From an uncultured Phascolarctobacterium sp. (GTDB lineage: Bacteria > Bacillota > Negativicutes > Acidaminococcales > Acidaminococcaceae): 7,913 bases of DNA. Every line of letters starts with the position of its first letter. Position 1 is the stretch's first letter. Positions 1 to 7,361 of this stretch are shown piece after piece. The notes beneath the pieces are model-generated. The model did not search any database. It worked only from the letters and a program-made list of their open reading frames with translations, and had not been told where the DNA came from. Location of the stretch: NCBI GenBank assembly GCA_900547415.1, contig URGS01000045.1, forward strand, positions 1-7,913, in the 5' to 3' direction. The translations under genes and the position numbers were made by a program.

Positions 1-49
1 TCCACATGCCTCGCATAATTAAGAAATGTGTCCAGGATTCTGGGTACAT
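1..49 (-). CDS. Possible start of a further operon gene (partial, unidentified)
   Basis: An ATG whose first base is at position 49 is preceded by GGAG seven bases upstream. It opens a frame without stop to the window edge, reading M-Y-P-E-S-W-T-H-F-L and six more residues. It begins 42 bp after the stop of the M20 peptidase gene, a normal operon spacing. Sixteen codons are too few to identify a family or to exclude a chance open frame. The other nearby ATG (first base at 54) runs into a stop after 11 codons. The call rests only on the ribosome binding site, the open frame and the position. Confidence 0.35.
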   Translation of the reverse strand, partial: MYPESWTHFLIMRGMW

Positions 50-91
50 ATCATTACTCCAGAGGTTTTTCTTGTTGCTCTTACAAAAATC

Positions 92-1219
92 TTATTTAGC
101 TGCAGCCTTCAGAATACCGTAAACCATCAGTGCAGAATTGTACAAATCCTCTTCCTTGATGTATTCGTCAACAGTATGCACATTGCTCATACCAGTACCC
201 AAAATAACACAGGGAACACCGTAAGCATTGATAAAGTTAGCATCGCTGCCACCGCCAGTCAGGCCAACATTAGGCTCAAAGCCGAACTGAGCGCAGGCAT
301 CCTTTGCCAGCTCTACAACCTTGCTATTTTCATCAACAAGGAAAGAATTATATTTCAGTACTACATCTGCCTCAGCCTTAGCGCCTTGCTTTTCTACAGC
401 AGTACAGATAGTATTTACAATCTCATCACGAATAGCAATCAGCTTTTCACTGTTGCGGCTGCGTGCATCACCCTGAATCTCTACCAAAGCAGGAACGATA
501 TTAGTCGCAATACCGCCATTGATAATACCAATATTAGCAGTTGTTTCCTCGTCAATACGACCATAGCGCTTTACCTCAGCCAAAGCCTTAGCCGCAACCA
601 TGACGGAGTTAATGCCTTTTTCCGGCTCCATACCGCCATGAGCGGTTTTGCCGATAACCTTAATGGAATACTTGTATTGACCAGGAGCACCTACAATAAT
701 CTCGCCAGGAGCACCTTCACTGTCAAGAGCATAGCCAACATCAGCATTCAGCTTGGACTTATCCATACAGCGGGAGCCATTTACACCGCCCTCTTCAGCG
801 ATTGTCAGGAGCACCTGAATATCACCGTGCTCAGCATTTTCTTCGAGAATCATGCGCACGCCTTCTAAAATAGCAACAACGCCAGATTTATCATCGCTGC
901 CTAAAATAGTAGTACCGTCGCTATAGAGAATACCGTCCTTGCGTACTACAGTCGTACCACCGCATGGCTCAACGCCGTCCAAATGACCGGAAAGCAATAC
1001 CTTAGTTGCGCCAGCCTTATTTCCAGGCAGGAAAGCCCACATATTACCGCATTCGCTGTCCAGCTTGGAAGCCGCGTCGTCCTCTTCTACATTAAAACCC
1101 AAAGCCTCAAGCTTAGCTTTTACAACCTCAAAAATTTGTCTTTCTTTGGTGGAATGGCAAGGAATAGCAACCAATTCCTTGAATTCTTCGAAAATTCGAT
1201 CCTTGTTTAATACTGTCAT
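92..1219 (-). CDS. M20 family metallopeptidase, PepT-like
   Basis: This 375-residue protein is a cytoplasmic, two-metal (usually zinc) exopeptidase-type hydrolase of the M20 clan, closest in pattern to the peptidase-T-like group. The metal and catalytic signatures are in order: SGHLDGVEP (His79, Asp81), LGSDDKSG (bridging Asp109), AEEGG (Glu142/Glu143, base plus ligand), LDSEG (Asp166) and a C-terminal SNVHT (His348). Residues about 180-290, including GKTAHGG, form the M20 dimerisation domain. Length matches the family. The ATG at 1219 was chosen because AGGAGG (1227-1232) sits seven bases upstream; an in-frame ATG at 1249 would add ten residues containing that site and lacks a good one. The gene follows mntP after 108 bp with no strong promoter or terminator between, so it may be the operon's fifth gene. 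The substrate cannot be read from sequence; a tripeptidase or aminoacylase-like role are both possible. Confidence 0.93.
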   Translation of the reverse strand: MTVLNKDRIFEEFKELVAIPCHSTKERQIFEVVKAKLEALGFNVEEDDAASKLDSECGNMWAFLPGNKAGATKVLLSGHLDGVEPCGGTTVVRKDGILYSDGTTILGSDDKSGVVAILEGVRMILEENAEHGDIQVLLTIAEEGGVNGSRCMDKSKLNADVGYALDSEGAPGEIIVGAPGQYKYSIKVIGKTAHGGMEPEKGINSVMVAAKALAEVKRYGRIDEETTANIGIINGGIATNIVPALVEIQGDARSRNSEKLIAIRDEIVNTICTAVEKQGAKAEADVVLKYNSFLVDENSKVVELAKDACAQFGFEPNVGLTGGGSDANFINAYGVPCVILGTGMSNVHTVDEYIKEEDLYNSALMVYGILKAAAK

Positions 1220-1226
1220 TACAAGT

Positions 1227-1232
1227 CCTCCT
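1227..1232 (-). promoter_or_regulatory. Shine-Dalgarno that sets the M20 peptidase start
   Basis: On the minus strand AGGAGG lies seven bases before the ATG at 1219. It falls inside the longer open frame that begins at 1249, which argues that the longer version is not the translated product. Confidence 0.85.
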
Positions 1233-1327
1233 TTATTCTCCCTCTCCATCGTCGAAACTCATACTTAAAGCAGTTCTCTAAAAATTAGTAAAATCCTGCT
1301 AAGATATCTTGAACACCTATTATTTTA

Positions 1328-1885
1328 TTAAATAAACCCAAGATGCTCTAACAAAATCTTAAAACCAATACCTATCAGAACGACACCACCACAAATATTA
1401 GCATGTTTACCCACCGCAGAACCAAGACGGAAACCCATCATACCGCCAAAAACAGCAATACCGCAGGTAACTATACCAATAATTACAGCAGGGAGCCAAA
1501 TATTAACATTTAGGAAAGCAATACTTATACCAACTGCCAACGCATCAATACTGGTAGCAATAGCCAGCACAGCCATTTCCTTAGTTGTATAGCTCTTTTT
1601 TATGCTGCAGGCTTCAGTAGATTCCCTAATCATATTGATGCCTAAATATGCCAACAGAAAAAACGCCAGCCAATGGTCATAGTCCACAATATATTCTCTG
1701 AAGGAAATAGCCCCAAAATAACCAAGTACGGGCATCAAAAACTGAAAAAATCCAAACCAGATACCAAAGCGCAGAGCACCTCCCCAACGATTGTCGGGAG
1801 TAAGTACCATACTGCCGCATATAGACACTGCAAAAGCATCCATTGCCAGCCCCACTGCTAAAAGCAGCATTTCACCTAAACTCAT
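1328..1885 (-). CDS. mntP: Manganese efflux pump MntP
   Basis: This 185-residue inner-membrane protein belongs to the MntP (YebN, DUF204) family, which exports Mn2+ and protects against manganese overload. It shows the family's internal duplication, two repeats of three membrane helices. Each opens with an acidic motif: GLAMDAFAVSI near the N-terminus (Asp16) and ATSIDALAVGI in the middle (Asp114). Length is close to the E. coli protein (about 188). The ATG at 1885 is preceded by a GAGGG ribosome binding site and overlaps the end of the yjjB-like gene by 14 bp, so the two are translationally linked. Because it sits inside an operon, there is no leader in front of it that could hold the Mn2+-sensing yybP-ykoY riboswitch often found upstream of mntP. 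Its expression should therefore follow the operon promoter. Family assignment is firm; the metal specificity is by family. Confidence 0.94.
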   Translation of the reverse strand: MSLGEMLLLAVGLAMDAFAVSICGSMVLTPDNRWGGALRFGIWFGFFQFLMPVLGYFGAISFREYIVDYDHWLAFFLLAYLGINMIRESTEACSIKKSYTTKEMAVLAIATSIDALAVGISIAFLNVNIWLPAVIIGIVTCGIAVFGGMMGFRLGSAVGKHANICGGVVLIGIGFKILLEHLGFI

Positions 1886-2372
1886 CTATTTCCCTCACAT
1901 CTTTTTTTCTTACTGCGGCCAACAACATATTTCTTTCTTTTCTAATCTTAAGGACGCGGAAAAAGCTGGCCATGAACATCATACCCAGTGCAATAGCCGA
2001 AGCGTCCATCGCCGCAATAATCAGGGTATTCATGCCCAGTTCATAGCTATTTTCAATAATCATGTTCATGCCTCTGTACATGCCCAGTCCTGGAACAAGA
2101 GGTATAATTCCTGGAATAACGTATACCGTTACCGGCTGCTTAAAAATACGGGCACAAAGCTCACTGCCAAGAGCAATAACAACTGTTGCGAAAAAATTGG
2201 CATAAAATGAGCTATATCCAGCAACTTTGCCTAAATAGACAAATACTACCCAACCAACAGCACCGATAATGCCTCCGGCAATCAAGGTTTTCTTTGGTGC
2301 CTGAAACAGCACACCAAAGGCTACAGTAGCTAAAAAGGCAAAAAAGAAGGCGTAAAAAAAGTTAATCACCAT
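1872..2372 (-). CDS. ThrE-type exporter, small (YjjB-like) subunit
   Basis: This 166-residue integral membrane protein matches the C-terminal half of the threonine/serine exporter ThrE (YjjB/DUF3815 family). It has about five hydrophobic segments, and the family hallmark IPGIIPLVPGLGMYRG lies in the middle between the third and last helices. E. coli YjjB is about 157 residues. It works with the YjjP-like protein encoded just upstream; in E. coli the YjjP/YjjB pair has been tied to succinate export, and the fused homologue ThrE exports threonine and serine. The substrate here is unknown. The start at ATG 2372 uses a GGGGGTGG site five bases upstream. A GTG at 2381 in the same frame would fall within that site. 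The chosen ATG overlaps the preceding stop by 7 bp (ATGGTGA), indicating coupled translation. Confidence 0.88.
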   Translation of the reverse strand: MVINFFYAFFFAFLATVAFGVLFQAPKKTLIAGGIIGAVGWVVFVYLGKVAGYSSFYANFFATVVIALGSELCARIFKQPVTVYVIPGIIPLVPGLGMYRGMNMIIENSYELGMNTLIIAAMDASAIALGMMFMASFFRVLKIRKERNMLLAAVRKKDVREIDEFR

Positions 2373-3151
2373 AATTTCCACCCCCAGTTATACCATACAA
2401 GCAGGCTAAAGGCCAAACCGATAGCAATAGAAGTCGCAAACAGCATGGCCTCAGCAATTCTGCTGTTGCCTGAAATCAGGTCGCCAGCCATATAGTCACG
2501 CAGTCCATTAGTAAAGGCCACACCAGGTAAAAATGGCATCAAAGCACCAACAATAATATTGCCACGTGTACAATGAATGCTGACGGCACAGCAAATTATG
2601 GCTAAAGCACCAATGGCAGCACCTGCCATAGCATTTTCCCAAAAGGCACTGGGACGATAACCGCCGAGCTGTTTTAAAAGTACCATGGCCAGACCACCTG
2701 TAATAAATGCAGCTACAAAATCATGCCAGGTACCGCCAAGCATACTGGCAAATCCTGCGGAAGCTAGAGCAGAAGCCAGACAAACAGTCCATTTACCATA
2801 GGGTGGTTCCTTTATGAGGATACTCTTCAAATAAGACATAGTCTCCTCATAATCCAGAGGTCCGCCTTTTAGGCTATAGGAAAAATCGTTAATCTTGCTG
2901 ATGTTGCTCAAATTAGTACTGCGATAACGGATACGACTAATTAAAGTTACCCCGTCAGTTGTTTCATCACCAAGAATAATAATCGTAGGTGTAACAAAAA
3001 CATTAATATCATCGCAGCCATAGGTACGGCAAAAGCGGGTTACAGTGTCCTCCACACGAGAGGTTTCTGCACCACTTTTTAAAAGCACCTTGCCAAGAAG
3101 CAAAGCAACCTTTAAGGTTTGTTCTCTAGAAAGACATACTAGCTTGCCCAT
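2366..3151 (-). CDS. ThrE-type exporter, large (YjjP-like, DUF1212) subunit
   Basis: This 261-residue protein has a soluble N-terminal domain (about residues 1-115) with the family signature KSGAETSRVEDTV at 25-37 and the INVFVTPT strand. About five membrane helices follow from residue 120 to 257, including LMPFLPGVAFTNGLRD. This is the DUF1212/ThrE N-terminal architecture. The partner half is encoded immediately downstream as a separate gene, so the exporter is of the split two-gene kind. The ATG at 3151 has AGAGG eight bases upstream and lies one base after the stop of the UDG-family gene, so it needs no promoter of its own. The likely role is export of a small organic or amino acid; which one cannot be told from sequence. 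Confidence 0.9.
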   Translation of the reverse strand: MGKLVCLSREQTLKVALLLGKVLLKSGAETSRVEDTVTRFCRTYGCDDINVFVTPTIIILGDETTDGVTLISRIRYRSTNLSNISKINDFSYSLKGGPLDYEETMSYLKSILIKEPPYGKWTVCLASALASAGFASMLGGTWHDFVAAFITGGLAMVLLKQLGGYRPSAFWENAMAGAAIGALAIICCAVSIHCTRGNIIVGALMPFLPGVAFTNGLRDYMAGDLISGNSRIAEAMLFATSIAIGLAFSLLVWYNWGWKLW

Positions 3152-3152
3152 C

Positions 3153-3845
3153 TTACTTACCTCTACTAAAAATCTCCGCTACCGCTGCCTTGAAGCGGTT
3201 AGCACCTCCCATAGAAGGATGTGGCACAGACTCGCACTCTACACCATAACGGCTCAAGGTGTTGGCTGCCTTCTGTCCAATTGCAACCACCTTCATATTA
3301 GGTACAAGCTCCATAAGCATCTTAGCATATTCGATGCCTAAATCCAGCTCCGCATTACCAGGAGTTCTATTAGACAAGAGCTTGCCCTCTTTATAGGGAT
3401 GGAAGGGAAAAATATTCCACAAAATAACATCGAAAGAAGCCAGACCATGTTTGTTTAGGGTATTCCAAACAACAGTATCCGTAGGTTCATTAAATCCCAT
3501 AAGCTTTTGCGTACGATTAAGCAGCGGACTATCAGCATTGCTGGTTCGCTGATAATTCCAATCACCTAGTACGCTCTTTTGCTCCACATCAGGGTGATTG
3601 CCTAAAATAATACGCTCAGATGTTATGGCAATGCCTGAAAAATGCCCTCCTTGATAACCTAAGCCCTCGGCAATAAAAAGATAATGAGCATTCTGACGCA
3701 GCTCCAGATAACGTCTAAGATTGTCAGTTCTGATAACAGGAGCCTGCTTGCCAATATCACAGGAAATATCAAAATCGTGCCACGGATTAAACACTAAGGG
3801 ACCTTGATATGCCTGTAATTTTTCTATAAATTCCTGAATTGTCAT
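3153..3845 (-). CDS. Uracil-DNA glycosylase superfamily protein (divergent)
   Basis: This 230-residue soluble protein resembles the uracil-DNA glycosylase superfamily fold. The expected elements are in order: a first active-site loop FIAEGLGYQGGHFSG (about 57-71), the strand and loop LWNIFPFHPY (142-151), VVAIGQKAANTL (186-197) and the second active-site motif VPHPS (207-211, His209). UDG enzymes excise uracil from DNA. Here motif 1 reads AEGLGYQG rather than GQDPYH (family 1) or GEAPG (families 4/5). The two cysteines visible cannot supply the four-cysteine iron-sulfur site of families 4 and 5. The start is ATG 3845, with GGAGG eight bases upstream; an in-frame TTG at 3860 falls at the ribosome binding site itself. 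It is the first gene of its operon, with a promoter at 3867-3896 and the yjjP-like gene one base downstream. Superfamily placement is good; the activity is inferred. Confidence 0.8.
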   Translation of the reverse strand: MTIQEFIEKLQAYQGPLVFNPWHDFDISCDIGKQAPVIRTDNLRRYLELRQNAHYLFIAEGLGYQGGHFSGIAITSERIILGNHPDVEQKSVLGDWNYQRTSNADSPLLNRTQKLMGFNEPTDTVVWNTLNKHGLASFDVILWNIFPFHPYKEGKLLSNRTPGNAELDLGIEYAKMLMELVPNMKVVAIGQKAANTLSRYGVECESVPHPSMGGANRFKAAVAEIFSRGK

Positions 3846-3853
3846 AAAATAAT

Positions 3854-3858
3854 CCTCC
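3854..3858 (-). promoter_or_regulatory. Shine-Dalgarno of the UDG-family gene
   Basis: GGAGG on the minus strand lies eight bases before the ATG at 3845. The in-frame TTG at 3860 begins two bases outside it, so that TTG cannot be the real start with this site. Confidence 0.8.
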
Positions 3859-3866
3859 AATTATTT

Positions 3867-3896
3867 ATTATACCCCATTAAGAACATTTAGAGCAA
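3867..3896 (-). promoter_or_regulatory. Predicted promoter of the UDG/exporter/mntP operon
   Basis: Reading the minus strand, a perfect -10 TATAAT (3867-3872) is preceded after 18 bases by TTGCTC (3891-3896), which matches only the TTG half of the -35 consensus. It lies directly after the terminator of the upstream operon and about 20 bp before the UDG gene start, where a new promoter is needed. The -10 is convincing and the -35 weak. No clear palindromic operator is visible. Confidence 0.65.
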
Positions 3897-3926
3897 ATAA
3901 AAAGGAGACTGCCAAAGCAGTCTCCA
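3895..3926 (-). terminator. Intrinsic terminator after the sulfatase-fold transferase gene
   Basis: A perfect 9-bp stem, GGAGACTGC (3904-3912) pairing with GCAGTCTCC (3917-3925), closes a 4-base loop. In the minus direction it is followed by TTTTTATTTG. It starts two bases after the TAA of the transferase gene and marks the end of the gtrA-lipid kinase-transferase operon. The T-run is on the minus-strand side only, so it works in that direction. Confidence 0.93.
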
Positions 3927-3927
3927 C

Positions 3928-5946
3928 TTAAAACGTATGCCATAAGCCGTAATAATGAATTATATAGTTACTCAAAGCATCCTCATATTTAGTATCAGGC
4001 ACAGGCTTATCCATTTGGTCCACAAAATGTCGCTCATTGGACCAATAATAGGCCTTACCGCCAAAATAACCTAATGCATAGGGAAGTTCAGTAGGCTGCA
4101 GCAAATTGCGTCCCATAAATTTATCGGGAACGTCAATACCCAAAAGATATAGCAGAGTCGGCGCCAAATCTATTTGCGAAGCATAGTCCTGATTACGCAG
4201 ATTATCAAGAGGTTTTAGATTAGTGCTGACAAAAATGAGGGGGATAGGAGCAATACTCATTTTATCATTAGCATTAGTAACAAGCTTCGTATATTCGCCG
4301 CCACTATGGGGATTGTGGTCACTGGTAATGATAAACAGGGTATCATCGTCCATAAGACCACGCTGCTCAGCCTGATAGAAAAAGTTCTCCAAAGTCTTAT
4401 CCACCCAATAAACACCACGCACAGTCGCATTAGGATTATCTCTTACACCTTCCGGCATCTGATTCCATGTAAAGCCAGTATATGGATAGGGCTGATGCAT
4501 ATCCAGTGTCTTTGTTACCAGAAGCATTCTATCGTTTTTTCCCCGCTCCAGCATCTTCAGAGTTTCCTCATACATAACATCATTGTGAAAGCCCCAGCCG
4601 CTGGCACCAGTATAGCCCTGCTTTTCCAGATATTCCTTGGCATAATACTCCTTCATACCAAACTGGTCAGGGTATTCACGCAGCTCATTGCTGTAATACT
4701 GGCTGGAGGCATTCATGAAGATACCGCGCATACCAGCATCCTGCACACTGCGGAACAAAGACGGAGTATTTTTCCCTGGCACATCCTTATCCATAATCAG
4801 ATGAGATCGGAAGGTCGCATTCAATCCCTGAGTAGTAGGCACCGCGGAAGAATAATATTTATCCAGATGAGGATAACGAATTACTAAGCTATTGAGGAAC
4901 GGCGTAGCATTCTCCGGAATCTCACTATTGTAGTAATTAATATAGTCACGATGCATGGATTCCAAAATGAGTAGTACAACCTTGTCATACTGTGCAGGAA
5001 TTTTTTGAACAGCTTCCTTGGGAACTGCAATACCAAGCTCTTGCAGTACAGCCTTATCCTTATCGGTCAGCTCTCGTTGCTCCACATGATTAGCACCAGC
5101 TATCTTATCCGTATCAAAAAGAGCTTTGCTGACAAAATTGATATTTATCGGCACTGACAGCATGTTGCGATAATTGATGCGCGTCTTTTCGTTTTCAATC
5201 TCCACATAGCTGCCAACAAGATTTTCAATACCATACATACCAGCAGCAATCAATACCCTATCTGTAAGGTTAAGACCCATAAAGAACATTGCTACGCACA
5301 AAAGTGACCAAGCGAAATTAGGCTTGTGCCGTTCAGGAGGTGTCACCCTAAACAGCAGCAAAATAGCAATTACGGCGGCGCCAATACCTAGCTTCATACC
5401 TAAAGACATAGTCGCAAAAATACCGCGAACAGCGTAAATGTTCAGATTCTGGAAAAGCACGCTTTCCACATGCATAGAGGTCTGCCAAAAATAAAAGACA
5501 TCAAACAGCATCGTCAATGCTGTAAATGCGTACACCAGAAAATAAACAAACCGCATAAAGCTATTGGGCCATTTATGATAGCACATAGCTGTCAAAAGCA
5601 GGAGAAAAATATTATTATTAAGTCCTGCCAGCACTGAAACTGTAGTCTGCAGCCCTGCCTCAAGGCTCAGCTGATTAACCATAAAGGCAGCAATCCCTAA
5701 ATACATTACGCCTACAACTACAACTGGGAAATAGCGTCTGATTCTGTCAGGGATACGCTTACGACGAAAATACAGACCCCACCCAATAAGGCACAGCAAT
5801 AAATCCCTAAGAAGATGATTTATAATCTGGTAATAAAAATCCTCATAGGGAAAGGGCTCAACATTGCCAAAATACCTATATGCTATAATGCCTTCAGTTA
5901 CGCCTGCAATGATTGCACAAAGCAGCAGCCATTTTTTCAAACGCAT
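3928..5946 (-). CDS. Membrane-anchored sulfatase-fold transferase (LTA synthase / PEtN transferase type)
   Basis: This 672-residue protein has an N-terminal membrane domain (about residues 1-230, six or seven hydrophobic helices), a linker, and an extracytoplasmic alkaline-phosphatase/sulfatase-fold domain from about 320 to 620. The metal and catalytic residues are visible: VVLLILESMH (Glu329), the nucleophile loop SAVPTTQGLNAT (Thr371 or Thr372), DMHQPY (His484) and FIITSDHN (Asp543, His544). Spacing resembles LtaS, including exactly 59 residues from His to Asp. Such enzymes move glycerol-phosphate or phosphoethanolamine from a phospholipid onto a glycan or lipid outside the membrane, leaving diacylglycerol. 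Which head group and acceptor apply cannot be read. The ATG at 5946 has AAGGTG six bases upstream; a GTG at 5955 overlaps that site and has none of its own. It follows the lipid kinase by 21 bp and ends at a terminator. Confidence 0.87.
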   Translation of the reverse strand: MRLKKWLLLCAIIAGVTEGIIAYRYFGNVEPFPYEDFYYQIINHLLRDLLLCLIGWGLYFRRKRIPDRIRRYFPVVVVGVMYLGIAAFMVNQLSLEAGLQTTVSVLAGLNNNIFLLLLTAMCYHKWPNSFMRFVYFLVYAFTALTMLFDVFYFWQTSMHVESVLFQNLNIYAVRGIFATMSLGMKLGIGAAVIAILLLFRVTPPERHKPNFAWSLLCVAMFFMGLNLTDRVLIAAGMYGIENLVGSYVEIENEKTRINYRNMLSVPININFVSKALFDTDKIAGANHVEQRELTDKDKAVLQELGIAVPKEAVQKIPAQYDKVVLLILESMHRDYINYYNSEIPENATPFLNSLVIRYPHLDKYYSSAVPTTQGLNATFRSHLIMDKDVPGKNTPSLFRSVQDAGMRGIFMNASSQYYSNELREYPDQFGMKEYYAKEYLEKQGYTGASGWGFHNDVMYEETLKMLERGKNDRMLLVTKTLDMHQPYPYTGFTWNQMPEGVRDNPNATVRGVYWVDKTLENFFYQAEQRGLMDDDTLFIITSDHNPHSGGEYTKLVTNANDKMSIAPIPLIFVSTNLKPLDNLRNQDYASQIDLAPTLLYLLGIDVPDKFMGRNLLQPTELPYALGYFGGKAYYWSNERHFVDQMDKPVPDTKYEDALSNYIIHYYGLWHTF

Positions 5947-5967
5947 ATTTTTCACCTTACATTCAGC

Positions 5968-6909
5968 TTATGCCAAAAATTTAATAGGTTCACTGTCAAT
6001 CTCTATAAACAAGGGTGCTGTAGTAATCGCATCGCCGTCCAGTTCAGCAGCAAAGCCTTCCTCATTGCAGCGAATTTCCAACTTCCTAGCAGTTTTTTCA
6101 ATAATGGTATTGTCACTCTTCAATGCTTCCATAGCAATGCAAGCTGCATAACGCAAAAAGTCAGCACGGGTACTGCCTGTAAAAAGTGCAGTATGCAGCA
6201 CCGGAGATGATAAGGACGCATCTGAAAACAGATTATAGCGGCCTGCGTAGTAGCGGCTTTTGCCTACAATTACAGAGGAAGCATCATACCAGACTTCTTC
6301 ATCGTCAAAACGCACCTGAAAACGATAACGCCAGTTGCTCATCAGCATTTCCTTACGAACAACCTCTGTTCCCTGCCATACATAGGCCAACTTATTAAGC
6401 ATTTTCTTCTCTTTTTCCGTCACATTATCTACAACAAGGGAATCAAAGCCAATTCCTGTAACAGTCAGGAAAATATTGCCATTAGCACGTCCCAAATAAA
6501 CAGGAATCTCTACCCCTTTTGTGGCACGCTTAATCCATTTTTCAGGGTCATTGCTCATAAGCAGCTCCTTTGCTACCAGGTTAACAGTACCTGCTGGGAA
6601 AACGCTGATGTAAGGCATATAATCATTTCTATCCATCTGTTCAATCAAGGCTCTGATGGTGCCATCACCGCCGGCAATGATTACCCAATCAACCTTTTCT
6701 GCAGCAAAACGTTTTGCCAGCTCAGGAATTTGCCCGAAAGCTCTGATATCTACCATTTCAACCTTCTTGCTGCCAAAAATCTTTTTAAGGCGTTTGTTGA
6801 CCTCATTAATTTTGGCCATCATACTTGCAAAAAGCTGCTTTCCAGAGTTACGGTTATAAACAAGAACTACTTTATTAAAAGTTTTGACATCAACATACTT
6901 AATTGGCAT
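5968..6909 (-). CDS. Diacylglycerol kinase family lipid kinase
   Basis: This 313-residue cytoplasmic or membrane-associated protein belongs to the DAGK catalytic family (DgkB, YegS, sphingosine kinase). It has the nucleotide-binding GGDGT at 80-84 and the FPAGTVNLVAKEL motif at 104-116, which replaces the usual PxGTxN. The second, beta-rich domain ends in ELDGDAITTAPLFIEI, corresponding to the family's C-terminal DGE-type region. These enzymes phosphorylate diacylglycerol or a related lipid with ATP. Length is close to DgkB (about 300). The ATG at 6909 has AGGAG seven bases upstream, overlapping the end of gtrA, and lies 3 bp after that gene's stop. The transferase that could generate diacylglycerol is encoded 21 bp downstream, so recycling to phosphatidic acid is the likely job; the lipid specificity is not proven by sequence. 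Confidence 0.9.
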   Translation of the reverse strand: MPIKYVDVKTFNKVVLVYNRNSGKQLFASMMAKINEVNKRLKKIFGSKKVEMVDIRAFGQIPELAKRFAAEKVDWVIIAGGDGTIRALIEQMDRNDYMPYISVFPAGTVNLVAKELLMSNDPEKWIKRATKGVEIPVYLGRANGNIFLTVTGIGFDSLVVDNVTEKEKKMLNKLAYVWQGTEVVRKEMLMSNWRYRFQVRFDDEEVWYDASSVIVGKSRYYAGRYNLFSDASLSSPVLHTALFTGSTRADFLRYAACIAMEALKSDNTIIEKTARKLEIRCNEEGFAAELDGDAITTAPLFIEIDSEPIKFLA

Positions 6910-6912
6910 GAA

Positions 6913-7356
6913 TTAACTCCTAAAGATCCACTTTTTCCTAGACAAATAGTTCCAAACTACAACTATGCAGCTAGTCAGAACCTTACTTGCCATAGGATTC
7001 CAGCCCATAAGACTGACAAAAATATACATAAACAGCAGATTAAAAGCCAAGCCCATAATGCTTACCAAGAAAACCAAGCTAAGCTCCTTGCCTCGCTTAT
7101 ACTTGCTGCCACTGTTGAAAACTAAAATATTACCTAAAAAATAATGGTACAGGGTAGACAAACAAAAAGCCATGCAGGTACCCAGCATGGTCACAGCAGT
7201 TAGGCTCAGCCCTATTCCATTTAAAACATAGGTTATGAAAATGTAGAACAGACCCCACTCCACTAATGCTGCCGTTCCGCCTACAAACAAATAGAGTAAA
7301 ATCTTTATATACTCATTATCAGTGTAGTCATAACCAAATAATATCTTCCTCTTCAT
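6913..7356 (-). CDS. GtrA family membrane protein
   Basis: This 147-residue protein has four hydrophobic helices (about 17-38, 47-68, 89-113 and 118-139). It carries the GtrA/DPMS signatures: a first helix reading YLFVGGTAALVEWGLF and the C-terminal NYLSRKKWIF. GtrA-family proteins are thought to move or stabilise polyprenyl-phosphate-linked sugars for glycosylation of O-antigen, teichoic acid or other envelope polymers. Length matches the family. The ATG at 7356 is preceded by AGGTGGAG, which is part of a 12-bp inverted repeat in front of the gene. It is the first gene of the operon, followed after 3 bp by the lipid kinase. No glycosyltransferase partner is visible in the window. Confidence 0.9.
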   Translation of the reverse strand: MKRKILFGYDYTDNEYIKILLYLFVGGTAALVEWGLFYIFITYVLNGIGLSLTAVTMLGTCMAFCLSTLYHYFLGNILVFNSGSKYKRGKELSLVFLVSIMGLAFNLLFMYIFVSLMGWNPMASKVLTSCIVVVWNYLSRKKWIFRS

Positions 7357-7361
7357 AGAAA

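Noticed and set aside
30..48. Terminator after the M20 peptidase (CCAGGATTCTGG hairpin)
   Set aside because: The stem is only 4 bp with a bulged extension and no T-run in the minus direction, and it overlaps the possible next gene.
26..868. Long plus-strand open frame of 280 codons opposite the M20 peptidase
   Set aside because: It is antisense to a gene with all M20 metal motifs in place, its protein resembles no known family, and it has no good ribosome binding site.
1220..1327. Separate promoter or terminator between mntP and the M20 peptidase
   Set aside because: The stretch has AT-rich sequence, a short AAGATATCTT palindrome and a CTAATTTTTAG repeat, but no -35/-10 pair with good spacing and no GC stem with a T-run.
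4306..4887. Plus-strand open frame of 193 codons opposite the transferase
   Set aside because: It lies wholly inside the catalytic domain of the transferase on the other strand, with no recognisable domain; it is a frame shadow.
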